DNA of 64,000 bases from Xenophilus sp. E41 (GTDB lineage Bacteria > Pseudomonadota > Gammaproteobacteria > Burkholderiales > Burkholderiaceae_C). Below are positions 1 to 11,685 of this stretch, in pieces. The DNA lies in assembly GCF_003671765.1 (NCBI RefSeq), contig NZ_QPIB01000005.1, positions 244,245 to 308,244 of the forward strand. The letters run 5' to 3'. The translations under genes and the position numbers were made by a program. The notes under the pieces were generated by a model that saw nothing but the letters and a program-made list of their open reading frames with translations, did no database searches and was not told the DNA's origin. Each line of letters opens with the position of its first letter. Position 1 is the stretch's first letter.

Positions 1-707
1 AGGAGCTCGTGCGGGACGAAGCGCGCCTTGTAGTCCATCTTGGCGCTGTCGCCGATCCAGTAGCCGAGGTACACGTGCGCCAGGCCGAGTTGGCGCGCCT
101 GCGCGATCTGCCACAGCACGCCGTAGGTGCCGTAGGCGGCGCCGGCCTCGGGCTCGTAGAAGGTGTAGACCGCCGAGATGCCGTCGTTCAGCACGTCGAG
201 GATGGACACCATCTTCAGCGCGCCCGCGCTGCCGTCGGGCAGTGTCTCGCGGAACTCGACCAGCCGCGAGTTGACGCGGCTTTGCAGCAGGAACTGGGTG
301 TACTGGTCGATGCTGTCGTGGTCCATCCCACCCCCCGCGTGGCGGCCGTTCTGGTAGCGCAGGTAGAGCTGGTAGTGCTCCGGCACGAAGCACAGCTTCA
401 GCACACGGGCCTGCAGGCTGGCATGCTGCTTCGCGGCGCGGCGCTGGCTGCGGGTGGGGTGGAATCGATCGACGAGCACGCGCAGCGGCACGCAGGCGCG
501 GCAGCCGTCGCAGTACGGCCGGTAGGTGAACATGCCGCTGCGGCGGAAACCCCCGAGGACCAGGTCCGAGTAGGCGTCGTTGTTGATGAGGTGGCTGGGC
601 GTGGCCACCTGCGAGCGGGCCTGGCGGTCCGGCAGGTAGCTGCACGGATAGGGCGCCGTCGCGTAGAACTGCAGCGTCTGGAGCGGAAGGTCCTTGAGGT
701 GCGTCAC
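1..707 (-). CDS. bpt: Aspartate/glutamate leucyltransferase Bpt (partial, C-terminus outside window)
   Basis: This enzyme transfers Leu from Leu-tRNA to proteins with N-terminal Asp or Glu in the bacterial N-end rule, marking them for ClpS/ClpAP. About 235 residues are visible and the reading frame runs off the left edge. The N-terminal ATE domain shows Cys at about residue 22 in [13 protein letters not shown] and a [12 protein letters not shown] segment near residue 67-78, followed by the YQ-rich and YLGYWI segments of the ATE C-terminal domain. I chose the GTG at 705-707 because the family sequence begins right there ([14 protein letters not shown]) and no closer ATG fits. It lies 28 bp downstream of aat on the same strand, so the two leucyl-transferases probably share a transcript. 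Confidence 0.93.
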   Translation of the reverse strand, partial: MTHLKDLPLQTLQFYATAPYPCSYLPDRQARSQVATPSHLINNDAYSDLVLGGFRRSGMFTYRPYCDGCRACVPLRVLVDRFHPTRSQRRAAKQHASLQARVLKLCFVPEHYQLYLRYQNGRHAGGGMDHDSIDQYTQFLLQSRVNSRLVEFRETLPDGSAGALKMVSILDVLNDGISAVYTFYEPEAGAAYGTYGVLWQIAQARQLGLAHVYLGYWIGDSAKMDYKARFVPHEL

Positions 708-735
708 GGGGAGACCGGGAGGGCGTCGCGCGGGA

Positions 736-1533
736 TCACTCGGGTCGAGGCGGCAGGAGTTCGTTCCAGTATACGGGCTCGAAACGCCACGCCGCAGGGG
801 GAGGCAGCACCCGCGCGGCGTCCACGTGGGCCAGGAAGCGGCTGCGCGGCCACTCGCGCGCGCCCAGGCTGGCCAGGTGGCGCGTGTTCTGCTGGCAGTC
901 GATGAGCTCGATGCCGTGGCGTCGGCAGAAGCAGACCAGGGCGGCCAGGGCGATCTTCGACGCGTCGGTTCGGTGCGCGAACATCGACTCGCCGAACATC
1001 GCCCGGCCGATCGCCACGCCGTACAGGCCGCCCACCAGTTCGCCGTCCACCCAGGTCTCGACGCTGTGGGCATGGCCCGCACGGTGCAGCCGGGTGTAGG
1101 CCTCGACCATTTCCGCCACGATCCAGGTGCCCGACTGGCCCTCGCGCGGCGCCTGGGCGCAGGCGGCGATCACGCGTTCGAAGGCGTGGTCGATGCGGAT
1201 CTCGCAGCGGCCGCTGTCGGCACGGAAGGCCTGCAGCGTCTTGCGCAGGGACCGGTGCAGCCGGAATTCGGCCGTGGGCAGCACCATGCGCGGGTCCGGG
1301 CTCCACCAGAGGATGGGTTGGTCGTCGCTGAACCACGGAAAGATGCCGTGGCTGTAGCCGTCCAGCAGGGTGGCCACGTCGAGTGCGCCGCCGCCGGCCA
1401 GCAGGCCAGGCACCGGATCGTCCTGCGTCCAGGCGCTGGCCACCGGCGGGAAGGGCTCGCCGGGTTCGAGCCAGGGCAGGGGGCGGGAACGGGAGGTCAA
1501 GGGCGGGAGGAGGTCGTAGCGCCCGATTCTCAC
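736..1533 (-). CDS. aat: Leucyl/phenylalanyl-tRNA--protein transferase
   Basis: This 265-residue protein transfers Leu or Phe from tRNA to N-terminal Arg or Lys of target proteins (N-end rule, cytoplasm). Family hallmarks are the YSHGIFPWF and [10 protein letters not shown] motifs in the first third, the GTWIV segment, the [18 protein letters not shown] strand and the C-terminal GIELIDCQQ segment. Length matches the family (about 230-265). The start [12 protein letters not shown] sits about 40 bp downstream of pobA's stop codon on the same strand. It is followed by bpt, so both known bacterial leucyl-transferases of the N-end pathway are encoded together, as is common in beta- and gammaproteobacteria that carry bpt. 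Confidence 0.96.
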   Translation of the reverse strand: MRIGRYDLLPPLTSRSRPLPWLEPGEPFPPVASAWTQDDPVPGLLAGGGALDVATLLDGYSHGIFPWFSDDQPILWWSPDPRMVLPTAEFRLHRSLRKTLQAFRADSGRCEIRIDHAFERVIAACAQAPREGQSGTWIVAEMVEAYTRLHRAGHAHSVETWVDGELVGGLYGVAIGRAMFGESMFAHRTDASKIALAALVCFCRRHGIELIDCQQNTRHLASLGAREWPRSRFLAHVDAARVLPPPAAWRFEPVYWNELLPPRPE

Positions 1534-1575
1534 CGAGCATCCTTCCCCGCTCGCCCGCAGCCCACATTCCCCGGC

Positions 1576-4393
<2,818 letters not shown>

Positions 4394-4397
<4 letters not shown>

Positions 4398-5770
4398 GCG
4401 GGCAGGCGTCCACCGGCGCGGCATCGGCACCGGCGCCGCGCCGCGCGGGCTCGCTGCGCGCCCGGCTGCTGTGGTTCCTGTTGGCGGCGATCGTGCTGGC
4501 GGGCGCCGTGCAGGCCCTGGTGACGTATCGGACGGTGCTGCGCGAGGCCGACGAGATCTTCGACTACCACATGCAGCAGATGGCGATGTCGCTGCGCTCC
4601 GGCCTGCCGCCCAGCGCAGCCGTGAGCGGCCTGCGCGGCGGCGAGCAGAACTTCGAGTTCGTCGTGCAGGTGTGGACTGTCGACGGGGAGCGCATCTTCG
4701 AATCGGCCGAGGAGGCGGCGCTGCCGCAGCGCGCGGTGCTGGGCTTCTCGGACGTCAACGCGCGTGGCACCACGTACCGCGTCTTCTCCCTGCAGGCGCG
4801 CGGCCTGGTGATCCAGGTCGCACAGGACATGGCCGCCCGCCGCCAGATGGCCGGTACCCTGGCCCTGCGCACCGTCGGGCCCGTGGTGCTGATGGCGCCT
4901 CTGCTGATGCTGGTGGTCTGGTGGGTGGTGAGCGGCTCGCTCGCGCCCGTGGCGCGCGTGCGCCGGCAGGTGGCCACGCGGCAGGCCGACGACCTGTCGC
5001 CCGTGAGCGAGGACGGCCTGCCCGAGGAGGTGCGGCCGCTGGTGCACGAGCTCAACCTGCTCTTCGACCGCGTGCGCCACGCCTTCGAGGCGCAGAAGCA
5101 CTTCGTGGCCGACGCGGCGCACGAGCTTCGTTCGCCGCTGGCCGCGCTCAAGCTGCAGGTGCAGGGCCTGCAGCGGGCGCAGGACGACGGCGCGCGCGAG
5201 GTGGCGGTGCAGCGCCTGTCGGCCGGCATCGACCGCGCCACCCGACTCGTCGAGCAGCTGCTCGCGCTCGCACGGCAGGAGGCCAGCGCGGCCGCCGGCG
5301 CGCCGGGCGAGCCGGTCGATCTGGTGCAGGTCGCGCGGCTCGCGATCGGCGACGTGGTGCCCGCGGCGCAGGCGCGCCGCATCGACGTGGGCCTGGGCCG
5401 CGCCGATGCGGTGACGGTGCAGGGGCATCCCGAAGCGCTGCGCATGATGGTCCGCAACCTGGCCGACAACGCCGTCAAGTACACGCCCGAGGGCGGCCGG
5501 GTCGACGTGGAGATCGAGGCCACGCCGGCCGGCGTCGAAGTGCATGTGGAAGACAGCGGACCGGGCCTGCCGGAAGCCGAGCGCGAGCGGGTGCTCGATC
5601 GCTTCTACCGATCCGGCGAACCGCAGGCCCCGGGCAGCGGCCTGGGCCTGGCCATCGTGCGCTCGGTCGCGCAACTGCATGGTGCGACCGTGCGCCTCGA
5701 GGCGTCATCTCGTTTGGGCGGCCTGCGCGCGGTGGTGGTCTTTTCTGCGCCGGTCAGTCACGCGGCCTGA
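4394..5770 (+). CDS. Sensor histidine kinase (QseC-like)
   Basis: This 458-residue inner-membrane kinase is paired with the upstream regulator. TM1 is at about residues 24-42 (LLWFLLAAIVLAGAVQAL), a periplasmic sensor loop of about 115 residues follows, and TM2 is near 160-180 (VVLMAPLLMLVVWWVV). A HAMP linker precedes the HisKA box FVADAAHELRSPLAALK with the phospho-acceptor His near 243. The HATPase domain shows NLADNAVKYTPEGG (N box), DSGPGLP (G1), FYRSG and GSGLGLAIVRSV (G2). The short periplasmic domain and overall plan match QseC/TctE/PmrB kinases. The last 17 bp overlap the convergent ferredoxin gene. Confidence 0.93.
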
Positions 5771-6032
5771 GGTCCACGCGTGATGCGCGGACCATCGTGA
5801 TCGCGTGGAAGGGGCAGGTCACGGCGCAGTCGCTGCAGCCGGTGCATCGCGCCGCGTCCTGAAGCACCGAGCGCTTGCGCCAGTCGATGGCCTCGAGGGC
5901 CAGCACATGGTGCTCGCACGAGCCCACGCACCAGCCGCAGCCGGTGCATCGCCCGGGGTCGATTGCCGGTAGCCAGCCGGGGCGCGAGCGGCCCGTGGAG
6001 GAGGTCGGTGTTGCGAGTTGGGCTTCGCGCAT
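5754..6032 (-). CDS. Small dicluster [4Fe-4S] ferredoxin-like protein
   Basis: This protein of about 92 residues has two cysteine motifs: CTGCGWCVGSCEHH around residues 25-38 and CTGCSDCAVTCPFHAI near 60-75. It therefore binds two [4Fe-4S] clusters and acts as an electron carrier. The spacing is that of 2x[4Fe-4S] bacterial ferredoxins or of the NapF/PsaC-like domain, here with no other domain. Upstream in-frame ATGs at 6041 and 6065 are possible; no clear ribosome site decides. It converges on and overlaps the histidine kinase by 17 bp. Partner enzyme unknown; it stands alone, with tRNA-Asn upstream on the same strand beyond a terminator. Confidence 0.75.
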   Translation of the reverse strand: MREAQLATPTSSTGRSRPGWLPAIDPGRCTGCGWCVGSCEHHVLALEAIDWRKRSVLQDAARCTGCSDCAVTCPFHAITMVRASRVDLRPRD

Positions 6033-6080
6033 GGACGCCATGCTGGCACAGCACGTGCCGCGCATGTCGTGCGGCCAAAG

Positions 6081-6111
6081 AAAAAGCCCACCATCGCGAG
6101 ATGGTGGGCTT
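6081..6111 (-). terminator. Rho-independent terminator downstream of tRNA-Asn
   Basis: A perfect 10-bp stem (GCCCACCATC with GATGGTGGGC) closes a GCGA loop, flanked by AA/TT pairs, and on the minus strand is followed by TTTTTCTTTGG. It sits 24 bp after the tRNA-Asn 3' end, so it most likely ends the tRNA transcript. Confidence 0.88.
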
Positions 6112-6134
6112 CAAGAAGCCCGAAGGCTTTTGTT

Positions 6135-6210
6135 TGGCTCCCCGACCTGGGCTCGAACCAGGGACCTACGGATTAACAGTCCGGCGCTCTACCGACTGAG
6201 CTATCGGGGA
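6135..6210 (-). tRNA. tRNA-Asn (GTT)
   Basis: This is a complete 76-nt cloverleaf. The 7-bp acceptor stem pairs TCCCCGA with TCGGGGA, the D arm is GCTCAGTCGGTAGAGC, and the anticodon loop CTGTTAA carries anticodon GTT. The T arm contains GGTTCGAGCC, and the discriminator is G followed by an encoded CCA. It is transcribed leftward and followed by a strong terminator. Confidence 0.98.
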
Positions 6211-6315
6211 ATGAGCCCGCTAGTATAGCGTCAAAAACGCCGGTTCCGAAAGCAGCCCATCAATTCGCAAAAAAAGATGGGCTCGGGTCGCTCGCTCGAT
6301 GGCGAGGGCTCGGCT

Positions 6316-7779
6316 TCAGCCGATGCGCACCGGCACGAAGATGCGGTCGTCGCCACGCTGGATCAGCAGCGCGACCGACTTGTCGGCCTTGGCCACCGCC
6401 TGGCGCACCTGGTCGACGCTCCTGGCCGGCGTGCCGTTGATGGCCAGCAGCACGTCGCCGGCCTGGATGCCGGCCAGCGCCGAGGGGCCCTGCGCATCTT
6501 CGACGACCAGGCCGTTGTCCAGCGAGGACTCGCGCTTCTCCTGCGGCTGCAGCGGCCGCAGTGCGAGGCCCAGTTTGCCCTGGCCCGCGGCATCGTCGGC
6601 CTTCGCGGTCTGCACCTTGTCGCTCGCATCCGCGAGCTTCGCGCTCAGCTGCTCGGGCGCGCCCTTGCGCCACACCTCCAGCGCCACCTTCTGGCCCGGC
6701 GTCATCTGGCCGATGATGGCCGGCAGGTCGCCCGAGCTGACGATGGGCTGGCCGTCCACCTTCAGGATCACGTCGCCGCTCTGCAGGCCCGCCTTCTCGG
6801 CGGCGCTGCCCTTCTCGACGTTCGAGACCAGCGCGCCCTCGGGCTTGTCGAGCTTGAAGGAGTCGGCGAAGGTCTGGTTCACCTCCTGCACCGCGACCCC
6901 CAGCTTGGCGTGGCTGGCCTTGCCGGTCGCCACGATCTGGTCCTTCACCTTGGTCGCGATGTCGATCGGGATCGCGAAGGACACGCCCTGGTAGCCGCCG
7001 CTGCGGCTGTAGATCTGCGAGTTGATGCCGACCACCTCGCCACGCGCATTGAACAGCGGGCCGCCGGAGTTGCCGGGGTTGATCGGCACGTCGGTCTGGA
7101 TGAAGGGCGTGTAGCTGTCGTCGGGCAGCGAGCGGCCCTTGGCGCTCACCACGCCGGCCGTCACGGTGTTCTCGAAGCCGAAGGGCGAGCCGATGGCCAG
7201 CACCCATTCGCCGACCTTCAGGTCCTTCACGTTGCCGATCGGCACCGTGGGCAGATTCCTGGCGTCGATCTTCAGCACGGCGATGTCGGTCTTCGGATCG
7301 GAGCCGAGCACCTTGGCGCGGAACTCGCGGCGGTCGGTCAGCTTGACGGTGACCTCCTTGGCGTCCTTCACGACGTGGGCGTTGGTGAGGATGGTGCCGT
7401 CGGGGCTGATGATGAAGCCCGAGCCCTGGCCGCGCGTCGGCACTTCGCGTTGCGGTGCCTTGGGCATGTTGGGGCCGCGGAACTGCTGGAAGAACTCGTA
7501 GAACGGGTCGTTCGGGTCCATCCCGGGGATGCCGGCGACACCGTCGGCCGACGCCGTCTTGGTGACGCCGGTGACGCTGATGTTCACCACCGCCGGGCCG
7601 TTGCGCGCGGTGATGGTCGAGAAGTCGGGCGCGGCGATGGGCGCGACCATCGGCGTGGTCACGGGCGCGGGCTGGCCGCTTGCGCGAGCGCTGGTGTAGG
7701 CCCCGGCGCCGGCGGCGCCGAGCACGCCCGCCGCCGCGAGCGCGAGGACGAGGCGCTGCGGGGTGTTGATCGTCTTCAT
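6316..7779 (-). CDS. DegP/MucD-type periplasmic serine protease (Do family)
   Basis: This envelope-stress protease/chaperone has 487 residues. An N-terminal signal segment (residues 1-30, VLALAAAGVLGAAGAGAY) gives periplasmic export. The trypsin-like domain has the triad His in LTNAHVV (about 134), Asp in KTDIAVLKI (about 168) and Ser in NPGNSGGPLFN (about 238). Two PDZ domains follow, beginning near residues 280 and 395 (GLQSGDVILKVDG and GIQAGDVLLAING). An AAGGAAA ribosome site lies just before the ATG at 7779, so the longer open frame is not used. Length and domain plan match DegP/DegQ/MucD; no rpoE operon is adjacent, so a specific gene name would be a guess. Confidence 0.94.
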   Translation of the reverse strand: MKTINTPQRLVLALAAAGVLGAAGAGAYTSARASGQPAPVTTPMVAPIAAPDFSTITARNGPAVVNISVTGVTKTASADGVAGIPGMDPNDPFYEFFQQFRGPNMPKAPQREVPTRGQGSGFIISPDGTILTNAHVVKDAKEVTVKLTDRREFRAKVLGSDPKTDIAVLKIDARNLPTVPIGNVKDLKVGEWVLAIGSPFGFENTVTAGVVSAKGRSLPDDSYTPFIQTDVPINPGNSGGPLFNARGEVVGINSQIYSRSGGYQGVSFAIPIDIATKVKDQIVATGKASHAKLGVAVQEVNQTFADSFKLDKPEGALVSNVEKGSAAEKAGLQSGDVILKVDGQPIVSSGDLPAIIGQMTPGQKVALEVWRKGAPEQLSAKLADASDKVQTAKADDAAGQGKLGLALRPLQPQEKRESSLDNGLVVEDAQGPSALAGIQAGDVLLAINGTPARSVDQVRQAVAKADKSVALLIQRGDDRIFVPVRIG

Positions 7780-7904
7780 GGGGTTTCCTTTCGCGGTGTG
7801 GGTGTGGAACACGATGCGAAGGAATGTCGGGCGCAGCGCTTAGGCATGCCTTAAGCCCGCGGCGCTGCGAGGCGCAGCGCTGGGCGCATGCGGCGGGCTG
7901 ACGA

Positions 7905-7941
7905 ACAAAAGCCGGCAGCGCGATCACTCGCGGCTGCCGGC
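7905..7941 (-). terminator. Rho-independent terminator after the small 75-residue gene
   Basis: GCCGGCAGC (7911-7919) pairs with GCTGCCGGC (7933-7941) as a 9-bp stem, followed on the minus strand by TTTTGTT. It lies 18 bp past the stop of the small gene ending at 7960. Confidence 0.75.
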
Positions 7942-7959
7942 CGTGCCGGGGAGCCGGGC

Positions 7960-8187
7960 TCAGGCGGCGCGCGGGAAGCGCTCGAGCATCTGGCGGCCCA
8001 GCGCGGTGATCGCCATGACCATGGCCGGCGGCTGGTGATGGCCGGCGAGGGTGCGGACGGGGCGCGGGATCTCGGCGCGTACATGGCCGGCCAGGATGAG
8101 CAGGCGGACCGAGTCGACGTCGTCGCCGTCGGTCACGGCGATGGGCAATCGTTCGCGCGCGAGGCGGTGCAGCAGTTCGATGGGCAT
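7960..8187 (-). CDS. Small hypothetical protein (75 aa)
   Basis: This short gene begins MPIELLHRLARERLPI and ends GRQMLERFPRAA. It has no signal peptide or membrane segment. The composition suggests a compact helical cytoplasmic protein (helices near residues 3-14, 24-32 and 55-72). I do not recognise a family. Support for it being real is the well-formed terminator placed directly after its stop and a codon pattern typical of the neighbourhood. It lies between the TonB receptor and the DegP-like protease, both on the same strand. The longer frame starting at 8463 runs antisense-frame through the receptor gene and is not used. Confidence 0.55.
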   Translation of the reverse strand: MPIELLHRLARERLPIAVTDGDDVDSVRLLILAGHVRAEIPRPVRTLAGHHQPPAMVMAITALGRQMLERFPRAA

Positions 8188-8344
8188 GGGCCGAAGTATT
8201 GCGCGAGCCGCTGCCGACGGCCATCCGAAGTCGAACAAAGCGGTATTTTTTCCCGCTTGCGCAACGGCGCTGCGTCGCGTGCCTGCCGTCAGGCCGCGTT
8301 CAGCGCGAGGGGCAACGGCATCACGCCGCTGCGGGACCTCGGCC

Positions 8345-10531
8345 TCAGAGCGAGGCCGTGAGGCCGAGCCGCAGCGTCCGCGGCGCGCCGGGGAACAGGT
8401 AGACGTGGCCGTACTGGTTGGGGGATTCCTTCCAGTAGCGGCGGTCGAAGAGGTTCTCGACACCCAGCGTCCAGGTGGTGGCGGTGCGGCCGATCTTCGT
8501 GTCGTAGCGCAGGGCGGTGTCCACGCGGGTCCAGGCCGGCAGGCGCAGGCTGCCGTCGGCCAGCACGTTGCGCCGGCCCTCGCGCGAGAGCAGCGCCTGC
8601 AGCTCGAACCCAGGCACGGCGGCCACGCGGTAGGCGGTCCGCAGGCGCCAGACCTGGTCGGGCACGTTCACCGGTCGCTGGCCGTTGGCCTCGGGCGAGA
8701 AGCTGCTGCCGCGGCGCCTGGCGTCGATGAAGGTGGCGCCCCCGGCCAGCCGCCACGGGCCGCTGGCCCACTGCACGTTCGCCTCCAGGCCGCGGTGGCG
8801 CGCCGTGCCGTCGTAGCGGCCGGTGCACTCGGCGCCCGTGTTCTCGCAGGCGTCGATGTTGGTCATCGGCCGCACGATGTTGAAGTACGCCAGCTGCCAG
8901 TTCAGGCCCTGGGACGGGTTGCCGCTGCCGCCCTTGAGGCCCAGCTCCCATTGCCGCGACGCGAGCGGGGGCAGCGCCTCGCCGGCATTGGTGTACTGCT
9001 GCGGTTTGCCGGGCACGAGCTGCGACTCCACACCCTTGCCCCAGCTCGCGTAGGCCATGAGATCGGGCTGCAGCGCATAGCTGAGCGCGACCCACGGCGT
9101 GGTCACGCCATCCTTGTAGCCGGTCGGCCGTGTCGCGTCGGTGCGCACGCTGTCGCGCGCGAAGCGCGTGTGACGCACGCCCACCCAGGTGGTGAAACGG
9201 TCGGTCCAGCGGATCGCGTCCTGCACCGACACCTCGGTGGAGCGCTCGTCGCGGTTGGTGTTGGGCGAGGTCAGCGTCGGGTCGGCCGGGACGATGGCGG
9301 TGCCCCACACATTGCCGCTGCCCACGTAGTTGTAGGCCTGGTCCTGGAAGCGGTTGCGCACGCGGCTGGCCAGGAGGCCGACGCTCAGGTCGTGCTGCAC
9401 GCCGCCGGTGGTGATGCGGCCCTTGAGCGCCAGGTTGCCTGCGGTCTGGCGCCGTCGCTCGTTCTCGCTGCGGAAGTCGTAGAAGTCGAAGCTGCCGTCC
9501 GAGCAGTAGCGGTCGTAGCGTTCTTCCATGCTGCAGCCGAAGGCGTAGGCCAGGCGATCGTCGCTCTTCAGGCGCTGCTGGCCGATCTGCGCGCTCCAGC
9601 GCCAGTCGGCATTGAGCGCCTGCGTGAAGCGCAGCGTGCCGGTGAAGGCATCGAAGACCGAGGGCTGCGACCAGGCCTGGTTGTTGAGGTTCAGCCGCGG
9701 ATCGCCCGCGCGCGGCAGCAGATTGCCCAGCAGGCTGAAGCCGTTCTGGCTCGGCTGCGCCTTGTGGCTGGATTCGAACTCGGCCTCCAGCAGCGAATCG
9801 CGCGAGAGTCGCCAGTCGGCGGCGAGCGAGAGCAGATGCCGGTTGCCGTCCAGGTCGAAGGTGCGCGGCTTCAGCTGTTCGCTCACCACGTTGAGGCGGT
9901 AGCCGAACTGCCGCTCGCTGCCGAAGCGCCCGCCCAGGTCGACGGCCCCCAGCAGGCTGCCGCGGCCCGAGACCTCCGTGCGCACCTCGCGCAGGTCCTG
10001 CTCGGTGGGACGCTTCACGACGTAGTTCACCAGTCCGCCGGGTGCGCTGGTACCGGCCTGGATGCCGCTGGTGCCGCGCAGGATCTCGACGCGCTCCTTG
10101 TTGTCCAGCGGGATGGACGTCTCGGCGCTGATCGGCAGGGCCTCGCGCCGGTAGTTGAAGCGGTTGTCCAGCACGAAGCCGCGCACGCTCAGGAAGTCCC
10201 AGTAGCCGGCGGAGTTGTAGGCGTCGGTGACCGAGGCGTCGAATTGGGTGAGATCGGCCAGGCGGCGCGCCCCGCTGGACTGCAGCTCGGTGCTGTCGAT
10301 CACCGTGGCCGAGATCGGCACGTCCTTGAGCGGCAGGTCGCCGAAGCCGCTCACGTCGGCCGACGGCGGCGTGCCGCGCTCGTCGATGGTGACGGCGGGC
10401 AGGGTGTCCGCCGCGGGCGCCTGCGCATGGGCGGCGTGTGCTATGAAAACCATAGCTGCCAGCGCAAGCGGGGCGGGCGCTGCAGGCCTTTTTGGTCTCA
10501 GTTTCGGGAGTGGACGGTGCGGAATCGCCAT
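8345..10531 (-). CDS. TonB-dependent outer-membrane receptor under a TPP riboswitch
   Basis: This 728-residue receptor has a signal peptide (about residues 1-38, ending AHAAHAQA). A plug domain contains DVPISATVIDSTELQ, LSVRGFVLDNRFNYR and ILRGTSGIQAGTSAPGGLVN. A 22-strand barrel ends RTLRLGLTASL with a C-terminal aromatic-poor L. By sequence it resembles siderophore receptors of the FpvA/FhuE type, but its leader carries a TPP riboswitch (10619-10692). I therefore infer that it imports thiamine, a thiamine phosphate or a precursor. The signal-peptide region (RPKRPAAPAPLALAAMVF) is encoded by a copy of the 56-bp interspersed repeat. I used the ATG at 10531 (MAIPHRP) because upstream codons lie in the riboswitch. 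Confidence 0.9.
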   Translation of the reverse strand: MAIPHRPLPKLRPKRPAAPAPLALAAMVFIAHAAHAQAPAADTLPAVTIDERGTPPSADVSGFGDLPLKDVPISATVIDSTELQSSGARRLADLTQFDASVTDAYNSAGYWDFLSVRGFVLDNRFNYRREALPISAETSIPLDNKERVEILRGTSGIQAGTSAPGGLVNYVVKRPTEQDLREVRTEVSGRGSLLGAVDLGGRFGSERQFGYRLNVVSEQLKPRTFDLDGNRHLLSLAADWRLSRDSLLEAEFESSHKAQPSQNGFSLLGNLLPRAGDPRLNLNNQAWSQPSVFDAFTGTLRFTQALNADWRWSAQIGQQRLKSDDRLAYAFGCSMEERYDRYCSDGSFDFYDFRSENERRRQTAGNLALKGRITTGGVQHDLSVGLLASRVRNRFQDQAYNYVGSGNVWGTAIVPADPTLTSPNTNRDERSTEVSVQDAIRWTDRFTTWVGVRHTRFARDSVRTDATRPTGYKDGVTTPWVALSYALQPDLMAYASWGKGVESQLVPGKPQQYTNAGEALPPLASRQWELGLKGGSGNPSQGLNWQLAYFNIVRPMTNIDACENTGAECTGRYDGTARHRGLEANVQWASGPWRLAGGATFIDARRRGSSFSPEANGQRPVNVPDQVWRLRTAYRVAAVPGFELQALLSREGRRNVLADGSLRLPAWTRVDTALRYDTKIGRTATTWTLGVENLFDRRYWKESPNQYGHVYLFPGAPRTLRLGLTASL
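10440..10495. repeat. 56-bp interspersed repeat, copy 1 (inside receptor signal peptide)
   Basis: One end carries GCTATGAAAACCATAGC, an 8/7-bp dyad. The centre carries GGGCGCTGCAGGC and the other end TTTTTGG. Two other copies of identical 56-bp length are at 19000-19055 and 57039-57094. Here the element is read through as the hydrophobic core of the receptor's signal peptide. Confidence 0.8.
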
Positions 10532-10618
10532 GACGTGTTCGAAGACGCGATGGCAGGTGGGCGGGATGCGTGGGCCCCGATGCACAGGCCCGAGAGATGC
10601 TGTGCGGCCGACGGATCT

Positions 10619-10692
10619 GCTTCCCTGCGCGAGGATTACCTCAATCAGGTTCAAAGGGACTCTCTCAGTCCACCTCGCGGTGAACACCCCTA
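10619..10692 (-). ncRNA. TPP (THI-box) riboswitch upstream of the TonB receptor
   Basis: Read on the minus strand it shows GGGGTG, CTGAGA, CCCTTTGAACCTGAT, GGTAATCC and GCGCAGGGAAG in order, the conserved thi-box core of the pyrimidine- and pyrophosphate-sensing helices. The receptor ATG is 88 bp downstream. A 49-bp core is identical to the second riboswitch at 16093-16173. Confidence 0.95.
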
Positions 10693-10737
10693 GCGGCCCC
10701 GGCGCGGCGGCAGGCGCTGCGCCGGGGTGGGCGGAGT

Positions 10738-11685
10738 TTAGCGGCCCGCGGCCGGCGGGTGCTGGGCGATGGCGTCCATCAGCGCGCGCGCCGCGGCTTC
10801 AGGATCGTCCGCGCCGACGATGGCGCGCACCACCGCTACCGATCCCACGCCCGCGGCCATGGCGGCCGGCACACGCGACACGTCGAAGCCGCCGATCGCG
10901 ACCAGCGGGTAGCCGCGCATCAGCTGCGCATAGCACTTCAGGCGAGTGAGTCCCTGTGGCGCGGTGGCCATCAGCTTGAGCGTGGTCGGGAACACGGCGC
11001 CCAGGGCCAGGTAGCTCGGGCTCACCGCATCGGCACGCTGCATCTCCGCATAGCCATGGGTGCTCACGCCCAGGCGCAGGCCGGCGCGGCGAATCGCGTC
11101 GACGTCGGACTCGGTGAGCGCGTCCAGGTCTTCCTGCCCCAGGTGCACGCCATAGGCACCGGCCTCGATGGCCGCCTGCCAGTGGTCGTTGATGAAGAGC
11201 AGGGCCGGTGTGCCCTGCACGGCGGCGACGGCGGCACGGACTTCGGCCTGCACGGCCCGCGCGTCGCCGGACTTGAAGCGCAGCTGCACCGTCGGCACGC
11301 CGGCGCGTGCCATGCGGCCGACCCAGGCCGCGTCCGGCAGCACGGCATACAGGCCGAGCTGCGCGGGGCAGGGCGCGAAGGCGTCGTCGCGCGCCTGCGG
11401 CGGAAACTCCCGCAGGTCGAAGTCCACCGGCGTGGCGGGCCAGCGCTGTGCCTCGAACAGGCCCAGTCGCCGGCTCTGCGCCTGCCACGCGCGGGCCAGG
11501 CACTCGGCATCGGCCTCGATGAAGCCCATCAGCGCGGCGGCCTGGCGCACGCCGCGGTAGACCGGATCGTCCGACGCGTAGTGCTGCGGCACCACCGGCG
11601 GATGCGCCCCGAAGCGCGGCAGGTGCGCCGTGAGGATGGCCATCGCAATGCTGTTGGCGTCGGGGGAGTTCATGCTGCGGGTCAT
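10738..11685 (-). CDS. thiE: Thiamine phosphate synthase with N-terminal extension
   Basis: ThiE joins HMP-PP and the thiazole phosphate to make thiamine phosphate. This protein has 315 residues against about 210 for a plain ThiE. The catalytic half (about residues 110-315) carries [38 protein letters not shown] and VAIGGF, the pyrophosphate and substrate segments of the family. The first roughly 105 residues are an extra helical region containing [20 protein letters not shown] that I cannot assign. The ATG at 11685 overlaps the thiG stop (ATGA); an internal ATG at 11673 would remove four residues. It is the last gene of thiO-thiS-thiG-thiE. Confidence 0.9.
   Translation of the reverse strand: MTRSMNSPDANSIAMAILTAHLPRFGAHPPVVPQHYASDDPVYRGVRQAAALMGFIEADAECLARAWQAQSRRLGLFEAQRWPATPVDFDLREFPPQARDDAFAPCPAQLGLYAVLPDAAWVGRMARAGVPTVQLRFKSGDARAVQAEVRAAVAAVQGTPALLFINDHWQAAIEAGAYGVHLGQEDLDALTESDVDAIRRAGLRLGVSTHGYAEMQRADAVSPSYLALGAVFPTTLKLMATAPQGLTRLKCYAQLMRGYPLVAIGGFDVSRVPAAMAAGVGSVAVVRAIVGADDPEAAARALMDAIAQHPPAAGR

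Noticed and set aside
8238..8262. AAGCGG...CCGCTT hairpin with T-run as a terminator
   Set aside because: The T-run is in the loop, not after the stem, so it does not form a rho-independent terminator in either direction.
10532..10687. A 52-residue N-terminal extension of the TonB receptor
   Set aside because: It would be translated from the TPP riboswitch aptamer itself; the ATG at 10531 precedes a proper signal peptide.
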